From: DATCSE01 sp036568605
Lineage (GTDB): Bacteria; Pseudomonadota; Gammaproteobacteria; Burkholderiales; Burkholderiaceae_C
Assembly: GCA_036568605.1 (NCBI GenBank)
Contig: DATCSE010000216.1
Coordinates: 1 to 14,350, forward strand
DNA: 14,350 nt
Direction: 5' to 3'
Under the pieces are notes generated by a model. That model did no database searches, was not told the origin of the DNA, and saw nothing but the letters and a program-made list of their open reading frames with translations. The translations under genes and the position numbers were made by a program. Every line of letters starts with the position of its first letter. The stretch's first letter is position 1. Below are positions 1 through 6,472 of this stretch, piece after piece.

Positions 1-1457
1 GTCCCGACGAGCTGTTCGACGAAGCGGGCCGACTGCGCGCCGAGCTCGCGGCACTCGCGCCCACCGGTGCACGGCGCATGGGCGCAAACCCGAACGCGAA
101 CGGCGGCCTGCGCCTGCGCGACCTCGAGCTGCCCGACTTCCGCCGCCATGCACAGAGCGTCGACACGCGCGGCCAGCACGGGCCCGGCGACACGCGCGTG
201 TTCGCGCCGTGGCTGGCCGAGGTCGTGCGCGCGAACGAGCCGCACCGCCACCTGCGCGTGTTCGGCCCCGACGAGACGGTCTCGAACGGCTTGGGCGCGC
301 TGTTCGCCGACACCGCACGCCAGTGGGCCGCACAGATCGGGCCCGGCGACGACGCGCTGGCGCGCGAGGGCCGGGTGCTGGAGGTGCTGAGCGAGCACCA
401 GTGCCAGGGTTGGCTCGAGGGCTACCTGCTGACCGGGCGGCACGGCGTCTTCAACTGCTACGAGGCCTTCGTGCACATCGTCGATTCGATGTTCAACCAG
501 CACGCGAAGTGGCTGGACGCGAGCTCCAAGCTGCCGTGGCGCAAGCCGATCGCGTCGCTGAACTACCTGCTCTCGTCGCACGTCTGGCGCCAGGACCACA
601 ACGGCTTCACGCACCAGGACCCGGGCTTCATCGACGTGGTCGCGAACAAGAAGCCGAATGTCGTGCGCATCTACCTGCCGCCGGACGCCAACTGCCTGCT
701 CGCGGTGATGGACCGCTGCCTGCGCAGCCGCCACGGCGTCAATGTCGTGGTGGCCGGCAAGCATCCGTCGCCGCAGTGGCTGCCGATCGCCGACGCGGTG
801 CAGCACTGCGCCGCCGGCCTGGCCGAGTGGGACTGGGCCGGCACCGTCGACGGCGCCGCCGAGCCCGACCTCGTGATGGCGTGCGCCGGCGACGTGCCGA
901 CCCACGAGACGCTGGCCGCGACGATGCTGCTGCGCGACGGCTTGCCGGGGCTGCGCATACGCGTCGTCAACGTCGTCGACCTGATGCGGCTGCAGCCGCC
1001 CAGTCAGCATCCGCACGGACTGCCCGACGATGCGTTCGACGCGCTGTTCACGCGCGACCGGCCGGTCGTGTTCGCGTACCACGGGTACCCGACGCTGATC
1101 CACCGCCTGTGCTATCGGCGCACCAACCACGGCCACCTGCATGTGCACGGCTACCGCGAGGAAGGCACGATCACGACCCCGTTCGACATGACGGTGCGCA
1201 ACGAGATGGACCGCTTCCATCTCGCGATCGCCGCGGTCGCGCGCCTGCCCGACGCCGGCGCGGCCGGCGCGGCGCTGGTCGCGAGGCTGCGCGAGCGGCT
1301 GGACGAACACCACCGCTACATCCGCCGCGAAGGGCAGGACATGGACGAGATCCGCGACTGGCGCTGGTCCTCGTCGCCGTCCCGACGCGACGAGAGCGGC
1401 CGACACCGCGGCGGGCCATCGTCCTACGCCGCTCCCACGACCCAACCAGGAAGATGA
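1..1457 (+). CDS. xfp: Phosphoketolase (XFP), C-terminal part, 5'-truncated by window edge
   Basis: Phosphoketolases are TPP-dependent enzymes that split xylulose-5-phosphate and/or fructose-6-phosphate with phosphate to give acetyl phosphate plus an aldose phosphate. The open frame runs in from the window edge (first whole codon at 3), so the N-terminal TPP domain is missing. About 485 residues of a roughly 790-residue family are visible. Recognisable family segments are the ARRMGANPNANGG stretch near residue 25 of the visible part, the EGYLLTGRHG region, the SLNYLLSS segment and the DHNGFTHQDPGF segment carrying active-site histidines. The frame ends at TGA 1455-1457 after a Ser/Arg/Pro-rich tail of about 30 residues beyond the usual DWRW end. 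The downstream FMN reductase starts at or just after this stop, so the two are probably co-transcribed. Substrate preference cannot be read from the sequence. Family assignment is very secure. Confidence 0.96.
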   Translation, partial: PDELFDEAGRLRAELAALAPTGARRMGANPNANGGLRLRDLELPDFRRHAQSVDTRGQHGPGDTRVFAPWLAEVVRANEPHRHLRVFGPDETVSNGLGALFADTARQWAAQIGPGDDALAREGRVLEVLSEHQCQGWLEGYLLTGRHGVFNCYEAFVHIVDSMFNQHAKWLDASSKLPWRKPIASLNYLLSSHVWRQDHNGFTHQDPGFIDVVANKKPNVVRIYLPPDANCLLAVMDRCLRSRHGVNVVVAGKHPSPQWLPIADAVQHCAAGLAEWDWAGTVDGAAEPDLVMACAGDVPTHETLAATMLLRDGLPGLRIRVVNVVDLMRLQPPSQHPHGLPDDAFDALFTRDRPVVFAYHGYPTLIHRLCYRRTNHGHLHVHGYREEGTITTPFDMTVRNEMDRFHLAIAAVARLPDAGAAGAALVARLRERLDEHHRYIRREGQDMDEIRDWRWSSSPSRRDESGRHRGGPSSYAAPTTQPGR

Positions 1458-1462
1458 GCGCC

Positions 1463-2071
1463 ATGGCAAACCCCACCCTCAGCTCGGCTCGCAACGAACA
1501 ACCGGATGGCGCGGCACGCCGCGTCGCCGTGCTCAACGGCAGCCTGCGCCGCGACTCGTACAACCACCTGCTCGCGCTCGCGATCGCGAAGCTGCTGCCT
1601 GCGGAGTTCGTCGTGCAGCACATCCGCATCGACGACCTGCCGCTCTACAACCAGGACGACGACCGGGACATGACGCCGCCCGCCCAGCGCCTGAAGCGCG
1701 AGATCGAAGCGGCCGATGCCTTGCTGTTCGTGACGCCCGAATACAACCGCTCGATCCCCGGCGTGCTGAAGAACGCGATCGACATCGCATCCCGGCCCTA
1801 CGGCCGCAATTCGTTTGCCGGCAAGCCGGCCGGCATCGTCGGCATCTCGATCGGCGCGGTCGGCACCGCGGTCGCGCAGCAGCACCTGCGCGGCGTGCTC
1901 GCCTACCTGGACGTGCCGGCGCTGGCCCAGCCCGAAGTCTTCCTGCGCTACACGGAGGGGATGCTGGACGCCCGGGGGGACATCCACAACGATTCGACCC
2001 GCTCGTTTCTGCAGGGCTGGGTCGACGCATACGTCGGCTGGCTGGAGGCCGTGCCGGCGCGACGACGCTGA
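1463..2071 (+). CDS. NADPH-dependent FMN reductase family protein (flavodoxin-like fold)
   Basis: The predicted 202-residue cytosolic flavoprotein belongs to the NADPH-dependent FMN reductase/ChrR-type quinone reductase family, which transfers electrons from NAD(P)H to flavin, quinones or other acceptors. Two diagnostic motifs are present. GSLRRDSYNHLLA near the N-terminus is the FMN phosphate-binding loop. TPEYNRSIPGVLKNAID in the middle is the classic PEYN..PG.LKNAID flavin-ring motif. Length matches the family. Two starts are possible. ATG 1454 forms an ATGA overlap with the xfp stop. ATG 1463 lies 9 nt after an AGGAAG ribosome site (1448-1453) and is preferred. Tight spacing to xfp implies translational coupling. 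The physiological acceptor is unknown; linkage to phosphoketolase suggests redox balancing or a stress role, which is inference. Confidence 0.92.
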   Translation: MANPTLSSARNEQPDGAARRVAVLNGSLRRDSYNHLLALAIAKLLPAEFVVQHIRIDDLPLYNQDDDRDMTPPAQRLKREIEAADALLFVTPEYNRSIPGVLKNAIDIASRPYGRNSFAGKPAGIVGISIGAVGTAVAQQHLRGVLAYLDVPALAQPEVFLRYTEGMLDARGDIHNDSTRSFLQGWVDAYVGWLEAVPARRR

Positions 2072-2157
2072 TGCCGCGCTTCGACGCCTCACAGGAACGT
2101 CGATTGCAGACCCTGCAGGTCGGGGCCGCGGTTCAGGCCCACGACACCCACTTCATC

Positions 2158-2163
2158 AAGGAG
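2158..2163 (+). promoter_or_regulatory. Ribosome binding site of the GlsB/YeaQ-like gene
   Basis: AAGGAG lies 7 nt before ATG 2171. This fixes the start of the 90-residue membrane protein and argues against the longer overlapping frame that begins at 2071. Confidence 0.75.
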
Positions 2164-2170
2164 CTACACC

Positions 2171-2443
2171 ATGAACCTCATCATCTGGCTTATCGTCGGC
2201 GGCATCATCGGTTGGCTCGCCAGCCTGATCATGAAAACCGACGCGCAACAGGGCCTGATCCTGAACATCGTCGTCGGCGTGATCGGCGCGTTGTTGGGCG
2301 GCTGGCTGCTGGCACCGGTGTTCGGCGTCGCGACCATCAACCAGAACGACTTCAGCCTGCCGAGTCTGGGCGTGTCGCTGCTGGGCGCGATCATCCTGCT
2401 GGCCATCGTCAACCTGTTCAGGCGCGGCTCCGCACGGCCGTGA
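2171..2443 (+). CDS. GlsB/YeaQ/YmgE-family small membrane protein
   Basis: This 90-residue inner-membrane protein has the glycine-rich pattern of the 'transglycosylase-associated' family (YeaQ/YmgE/GlsB). Members are stress-induced, and their biochemical role is not established. The N-terminus IIWLIVGGIIGWLASLIM is the family signature (TM1, residues 3-21). TM2 spans about residues 27-50, with the GVIGALLGGWLL segment, and TM3 about residues 64-84. The start ATG is preceded by a good AAGGAG site. The stop TGA (2441-2443) overlaps a GTG start of the next gene, so the two are probably translationally coupled. A 99-nt gap separates it from the FMN reductase; I see no clear promoter there. Confidence 0.93.
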   Translation: MNLIIWLIVGGIIGWLASLIMKTDAQQGLILNIVVGVIGALLGGWLLAPVFGVATINQNDFSLPSLGVSLLGAIILLAIVNLFRRGSARP

Positions 2444-3864
2444 TAGTGGCTCGCGCCGCGGTCGCGACAACCGTCGCGGCTGCGGCGCTGCTGCTGAGCG
2501 GCTGCGCCTCCCCGGCCGCGGGCCCACCGCCCGCCGAAGCCCCGCGGGTTCAGCTGGCCGGCGCCAGCGCACCGCTGTCGGAGCGGCGCAGCGCTGCGAT
2601 CGTCGACTCGCTGAAGGACGAGAGCCGCAAGCCGACCAACATCTTCGACCGGCACCTGGCCGTCGAACAGGCGGCCACCGGCACCCCGCTGATCGCGGGC
2701 AACAAGGTGCGGCTGCTGCAGGACGGCGAAGCGACCTATGCCGCGATGCTGCAGGCGATCGCCTCGGCACGCGACCACATCAACATGGAGAGCTACATCT
2801 TCAAGGACGATGAGGTCGGCAAGCGCTTCGCCGCGGCGCTGATCGCGAAGCAGCACGAAGGCGTGCAGGTCAACCTGATCCACGACAGCATCGGCGCGAT
2901 CGGCACGACCGCGGGCTTCTTCGACAGCCTGCGCGGACACGGCATCCGCGTCCTCGAGTTCAACCCGATCAATCCGCTGGCCGCGAAGACCGCGTGGAAC
3001 CCGAACCAGCGCGACCACCGCAAGCTGCTGGTGGTCGACGGACGCCGCGCGTTCCTCGGCGGCATCAACGTCACGAGCATCTACTCCGGCGGCTCGCGCG
3101 AGCGCGCCGAGCCGGCACGCTCCGGGCAGGAGCTGCCGCAGGCGCCGCAAGGAGATCCGCCAAAGGACGAGACGCTGCCATGGCGCGACACCGATCTGCT
3201 GATCGAGGGCCCGGTCGTCGCCGAGTTCCAGCGCATGTTCCTGGACACCTGGCAGCGGCAGCACGGCGAGCCGCTACCGGCGCGCCAGTACTTTCCGCCG
3301 CTGCAGCGCGCCGGCGACGAGGTGATGCGGGCGATCGGCAGTTCGCCCGATGCGCCGTACAGCCCGATCTACGCGACGCTGCTGTCGGCGATCGACAGCG
3401 CCGAGACCGACATCCTGCTGACCAACGCGTACTTCGCGCCCGATCCGCAGTTCCTCGGCGCGCTGCAGCGCGCCGCGGCGCGGGGCGTGGTGGTGAAGCT
3501 GCTGCTGCCCAGCCGCACCGATTCATGGCTGGTGCTGCAGGCCGGGCGCTCGTATTACAACGAGCTGCTCGAAGCCGGCGTGAGGATTTACGAGCGCCGC
3601 GATGCGCTGTTGCATTCGAAGACGGCGGTGATCGACGGCGTCTGGTCCAGTGTCGGTTCGGCCAACCTCGACTGGCGCAGCTTCGTGCACAACCAGGAGG
3701 TCAACGCGGTCGTGCTCGGTGCCGACTTCGCGCGGCAGATGCATGCCGCGTTCGACCGCGACCTCGCGGCTTCGCGCGAGATCACGCTGGCCGAGTGGCG
3801 GCGCCGGCCGCTGAACCGCCGCCTGGCCGAGATGTTCGCGCGGCTGTGGTCGTACTGGCTGTAG
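2440..3864 (+). CDS. Phospholipase D / cardiolipin synthase-like lipoprotein
   Basis: Two HKD (HxKxxxxD) motifs mark the PLD superfamily: HRKLLVVD with the following GG at about residue 193, and HSKTAVID with GSANLD at about residue 392. Together they form one active site that cleaves or transfers phosphodiesters through a phospho-histidine. The domain order and a length of 474 residues resemble bacterial cardiolipin synthases. This protein differs from ClsA in lacking two N-terminal membrane spans. It has instead a lipoprotein signal with lipobox LLSGC (lipid-modified Cys22 from the GTG 2440 start), which predicts anchoring to a membrane facing the periplasm. GTG 2440 overlaps the previous stop as GTGA; GTG 2446 is an in-frame alternative. 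Upstream codons of the same frame overlap the GlsB-like gene and are not believed. The residues-225-to-250 insert between the HKD halves is Pro/Gln-rich. True substrate unknown. Confidence 0.9.
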   Translation: MIVARAAVATTVAAAALLLSGCASPAAGPPPAEAPRVQLAGASAPLSERRSAAIVDSLKDESRKPTNIFDRHLAVEQAATGTPLIAGNKVRLLQDGEATYAAMLQAIASARDHINMESYIFKDDEVGKRFAAALIAKQHEGVQVNLIHDSIGAIGTTAGFFDSLRGHGIRVLEFNPINPLAAKTAWNPNQRDHRKLLVVDGRRAFLGGINVTSIYSGGSRERAEPARSGQELPQAPQGDPPKDETLPWRDTDLLIEGPVVAEFQRMFLDTWQRQHGEPLPARQYFPPLQRAGDEVMRAIGSSPDAPYSPIYATLLSAIDSAETDILLTNAYFAPDPQFLGALQRAAARGVVVKLLLPSRTDSWLVLQAGRSYYNELLEAGVRIYERRDALLHSKTAVIDGVWSSVGSANLDWRSFVHNQEVNAVVLGADFARQMHAAFDRDLAASREITLAEWRRRPLNRRLAEMFARLWSYWL

Positions 3865-3889
3865 CGCAGGCCGACACCCGGAGGACGAC

Positions 3890-5113
3890 ATGATGATCTG
3901 GACTGTTTTGCTGCATCGATGTTGCGCGATCGCGCTGCTGGCCGGCGCCGCGGCGCCTCTGCTTGCCCAGGATGCAGCGTCGCTGCAGGCCCGTCATCGC
4001 GAGCTGCAGCATGAGCTCGCCGACAACCCGTTCCGGCGGCCGCTGCACCTGGAGTCCAGCGAAACGCCGGAGCGTTTGGAGGGCGATGTCTACGCTCGGC
4101 TGGACCGGCCTTATGCCGACGTCAGCCGGCTGCTGCACGGGGCCGACCGCTGGTGCGAGATCATGATCCTGCACATCAACGTGAAGCGCTGCAACGCTTC
4201 GGCCGACACGCTGCCGGCGCCCAGCGTGATGAACGTGACGATCGGGCCGAAGAACGACGACCCGAAGGATGAGGGCCACGACATCACGTTCGAGTACCGG
4301 ATCGCCGCGTCACGCCCCGACTACCTGCAGGTCGTGCTCTCGGCTGAGGAAGGGCCGCTGGGCACCAAGGACTACCACATCGTGCTGGAAGTCGCGCCGC
4401 TGGACCGCAGCCGAAGCTTCATCCACTGGTCGTATGCCTACGGCTACGGCCTTGCGGCGCGCGCCGCGATGTCGGCCTACCTGGCGACGATAGGTCGCGA
4501 CAAGGTCGGCTTCAGCATCGATGGGCGCAACGACGACGGCACGCCCAGCTACGTGCGCGGCCTGCGCGGCGTGATCGAACGCAACACCATGCGCTACTAC
4601 CTGGCGATCGAAGCCTATGTCACCGAAACCCCCGCAGCCGCCGGCACCCCTGACGACGAAGCCGTGCTGCGCGAGCGGCGGCTGCGCAACTGGTTCGCCG
4701 CGACCGAACGTTATCCGCGCCAGCTGCACGAGGTCGACCTCGCGACCTATCTCGAAGTGAAGCAGCGGCAGATGGCGCGGCGCCGCGGCGCGCCGGCGAC
4801 GCGGCGCAAGCGGACGGGGGCGCTGCCCGCAACACCGCCGCGCCCCGATGGAAAGGATGCCACCGCCGTCGATCTGACCCGGCACACCCCGTCGGGATCA
4901 GGAGGAGCCGCCGATGCCGACAAGTCGCCGCGCCTGCCGCATGAACGCGACGAGTCTGTCGGCATGACCAACCGACAGCCGGATGCGCGTATCAAGAAAG
5001 GACACGACGATGTGGAGCGCGGCGCGCAGGACACGAGTCGCGCGCCCGAGGCCGATCAAACCTACCGGCAACTCAAGCAAGCGCAGCCTAAGCCGCCGTC
5101 GAACAAACGCTGA
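3890..5113 (+). CDS. Uncharacterised exported protein with fused LPHERDES-type C-terminal module
   Basis: I do not recognise a named function. GGAGG (3880-3884) lies 5 nt before ATG 3890. Residues 1-26 look like a Sec signal peptide ending LLA, so the body is probably periplasmic. Residues 30-300 form an alpha/beta region with two cysteines (89 and 101) that could pair, and a conserved-looking segment around FIHWSYAYGYGLAARAAMSAY (about 178-197). A SRPBCC/START-like fold is possible but unproven. Residues 295-340 are a basic, Pro/Ala-rich linker. Residues 345-407 (KSPRLPHERDESVGMTN onward) resemble, from memory, short stand-alone Burkholderiales proteins. A strong ribosome site and an out-of-frame ATG sit exactly at the junction (4900-4916), so this may be two genes joined by a one-base loss. 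In that case the first would end at about 4944. It follows the PLD gene by 25 nt, so they are likely one operon. Confidence 0.7.
   Translation: MMIWTVLLHRCCAIALLAGAAAPLLAQDAASLQARHRELQHELADNPFRRPLHLESSETPERLEGDVYARLDRPYADVSRLLHGADRWCEIMILHINVKRCNASADTLPAPSVMNVTIGPKNDDPKDEGHDITFEYRIAASRPDYLQVVLSAEEGPLGTKDYHIVLEVAPLDRSRSFIHWSYAYGYGLAARAAMSAYLATIGRDKVGFSIDGRNDDGTPSYVRGLRGVIERNTMRYYLAIEAYVTETPAAAGTPDDEAVLRERRLRNWFAATERYPRQLHEVDLATYLEVKQRQMARRRGAPATRRKRTGALPATPPRPDGKDATAVDLTRHTPSGSGGAADADKSPRLPHERDESVGMTNRQPDARIKKGHDDVERGAQDTSRAPEADQTYRQLKQAQPKPPSNKR
4900..4916 (+). promoter_or_regulatory. Internal strong Shine-Dalgarno plus ATG out of frame with the surrounding ORF
   Basis: AGGAGGAG (4900-4907) stands 6 nt before ATG 4914-4916, an ideal initiation geometry. 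The ATG is in a different frame from the long ORF and its own frame closes after 18 codons. Adding one base just after the CC at 4917-4918 would join this ATG to the conserved-looking module (Met-Pro-Asp-Lys-Ser-Pro...). The upstream protein would then end at TGA 4942-4944. This suggests a small gene of about 66 codons whose frame has been disturbed, either in the genome or in the assembly. Confidence 0.55.
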
Positions 5114-5121
5114 ACATGCGA

Positions 5122-5145
5122 GCGCGCCGGACGAGGCCGGCGCGC
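5122..5145. terminator. GC-rich hairpin 1 in convergent intergenic region
   Basis: GCGCGCCGG (5122-5130) and CCGGCGCGC (5137-5145) form a perfect 9-bp stem with a 6-nt loop. It lies 8 nt after the stop of the plus-strand operon and faces the minus-strand operon end. No U-run follows, so it is at best an atypical terminator or a 3'-end stabilising structure. Confidence 0.5.
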
Positions 5146-5149
5146 GAAC

Positions 5150-5171
5150 GGGATGCGGCGCGCCGCATCCC
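5150..5171. terminator. Perfect 22-bp palindrome, likely bidirectional terminator hairpin
   Basis: GGGATGCGGCG (5150-5160) is followed directly by its reverse complement CGCCGCATCCC (5161-5171). It sits between the converging gene ends at 5113 and 5189, where a shared terminator is expected. There is no clear T-tract on either side. A protein-binding palindrome is the alternative. Confidence 0.5.
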
Positions 5172-5188
5172 AAAGACGAAGTCGGCCG

Positions 5189-5365
5189 CTATTTGGTGGC
5201 CGCGCCGACCCCCAGCAGCCCCAGCACGAGGAAGACCAGGAACAGCACCACGAACAGCCCGAACAGCAGTTTCGCGATGCTGGCTGCACCCACCGCGATG
5301 CCGGTGAAGCCGAGCAGGCCGGCCACGAGTGCGATCACCGCGAAGATCAATGCCCATTTCAGCAT
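5189..5365 (-). CDS. DUF1328 family small membrane protein
   Basis: This 58-residue, almost wholly hydrophobic protein matches the DUF1328/YtjA family: it opens MLKWALIFAVIALVAGLLGF, followed by GIA and a second span ending VLGLLGVG. Two transmembrane helices fill nearly the whole chain. Function is unknown; homologues are often found among stress-induced small membrane proteins. The start is ATG 5365 rather than the upstream in-frame ATG at 5380, because GGAGG (complement of 5371-5375) lies 5 nt before it and the family begins with MLKWA. It is the last gene of a minus-strand series, 27 nt after the DUF883-like gene, and ends against the convergent hairpins. Confidence 0.9.
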   Translation of the reverse strand: MLKWALIFAVIALVAGLLGFTGIAVGAASIAKLLFGLFVVLFLVFLVLGLLGVGAATK

Positions 5366-5392
5366 ATGCGCCTCCGGCAATGAGAGGGTGTT

Positions 5393-5761
5393 TCAAGGAC
5401 GACGCCAGCGCGCCAACATCCCGGCGATTCCGACCACCGCAGCGCCGACAAGCGCCGCCATCAGGACGGACTTGATCGGCTCCTGCTGGATATAGCCGAC
5501 AGTCATGTCGGACGCGCGGTTGGCCCGTTCGCGCAAGCGTTCGGACGCATCGCGCATCGCATCGACGCCGCGATGCATGGACTCCTGCGTGCGCGACGAG
5601 AGCCGGTCCAGCATCGGGCCGACTCGGTCGGCAGCAGCTTCCGCACGTTCGGACAGACGTTCGAGCGTGTCGCTACCGCCGGTGGTGCTCGAGGAAGAGG
5701 AGCCGGAGCCGTACGACGACGAGGTCGACGGGTTCGAGGTTGGATAGGACGACATGGTCAT
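5393..5761 (-). CDS. DUF883-like C-terminally anchored helical protein
   Basis: The 122-residue protein has three parts. Residues 1-31 are a Ser/Gly/Thr-rich disordered head. Residues 32-86 are a charged amphipathic helix rich in Arg, Glu and Ala, probably a coiled coil. Residues 98-117 are a single C-terminal membrane helix followed by ARWRRP. This layout is that of DUF883/ElaB-YqjD-type proteins, which in E. coli are stress-induced, tail-anchored inner-membrane proteins that bind ribosomes. Similarity here is architectural rather than motif-based. AAGGAA lies 6 nt before ATG 5761; ATG 5755 is an alternative. Neighbours on the same strand are other small stress-type proteins. Confidence 0.75.
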   Translation of the reverse strand: MTMSSYPTSNPSTSSSYGSGSSSSSTTGGSDTLERLSERAEAAADRVGPMLDRLSSRTQESMHRGVDAMRDASERLRERANRASDMTVGYIQQEPIKSVLMAALVGAAVVGIAGMLARWRRP

Positions 5762-5936
5762 GGCGGGTTCCTTCCCAATGAATCAATCAAATGGACGAGA
5801 GCTCAGTCTCGCGCCCCGCGGAGCCGCAGGCGATCAGGCGCGTCGCCACCGTGATGTCGGGCGACCCAGGCGATCGCCGTAGGACGATGCCGATGGGTCA
5901 CGCCAACCCCGCGAAGCCGCCGAACCGCGCGCCGAT

Positions 5937-6428
5937 TCAGCGCCGCCGCGGCCTGTGCACATCGCCTTCCAGGCCCGATGGCGTCTGCGCATCCAGGCCG
6001 CGGTCGGGCGACTCGAAGACCTGCTGTGCGGTGCTGCCCACCGGCACCAGTTCCTCGACGATGAAGCGGCCGTAGCGCTGCGCACGCTGGGCATGGAAGC
6101 GGCGCGCGATGCCGGCGACCCGGTCTATCGTCTCGTCGTCGGGCGCCCGCACGACGAGGAAGCTGCTGCCCTGCTCGGCCAGCGCGCGGTGCGCACGCAC
6201 GAGGTTCAGCTCCTGGCCCACGGTGGACAGGAAAGTGGCCGACTCGATGTCGGCATCGGCCTGCTGCTTCATCTCGTCGGGCGAGTAATGCACGATGTCG
6301 TCGCGCGGCACGCCCTGTTTCAGCAAGGCGCCGCGCGCCTCCTGCGCGTCGCGTTCGACGGCGAACGACATCACCACGTGGCCGACCGGCTTGAAGACGC
6401 CGTAAGCGGTCTGGTGTTGGGAATTCAT
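5937..6428 (-). CDS. Small soluble putative stress protein (two alpha/beta halves, YflT-like?)
   Basis: A 163-residue soluble protein without signal peptide or membrane span. Two segments look like related beta-alpha-beta units: residues 15-45 (HVVMSFAVERDAQEARGALL, then a DDIVHY turn) and about 95-135 (FLVVRAPDDETIDRVAGIAR, then YGRFIVEEL). The first resembles the opening of heat-induced/general stress YflT-type domains, where a residue block is followed by a Gly-containing turn and 'DDI'. This resemblance is weak. AAGGAG lies just upstream of ATG 6428 and decides the start; an in-frame upstream ATG at 6476 would overlap the preceding gene and lacks a ribosome site. It is 44 nt downstream of the flavodoxin-fold gene and probably in its operon. 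The 175-nt gap to the next gene has no gene that I can support. Confidence 0.7.
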   Translation of the reverse strand: MNSQHQTAYGVFKPVGHVVMSFAVERDAQEARGALLKQGVPRDDIVHYSPDEMKQQADADIESATFLSTVGQELNLVRAHRALAEQGSSFLVVRAPDDETIDRVAGIARRFHAQRAQRYGRFIVEELVPVGSTAQQVFESPDRGLDAQTPSGLEGDVHRPRRR

Positions 6429-6472
6429 GGTTGCTCCTTTCGCAAAGGCCGGCGCTCGCCACGCTCGCCGGC

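Noticed and set aside
2071..2439. N-terminal extension of the PLD gene frame
   Set aside because: It overlaps the GlsB-like gene in another frame, and the lipoprotein signal starts at GTG 2440.
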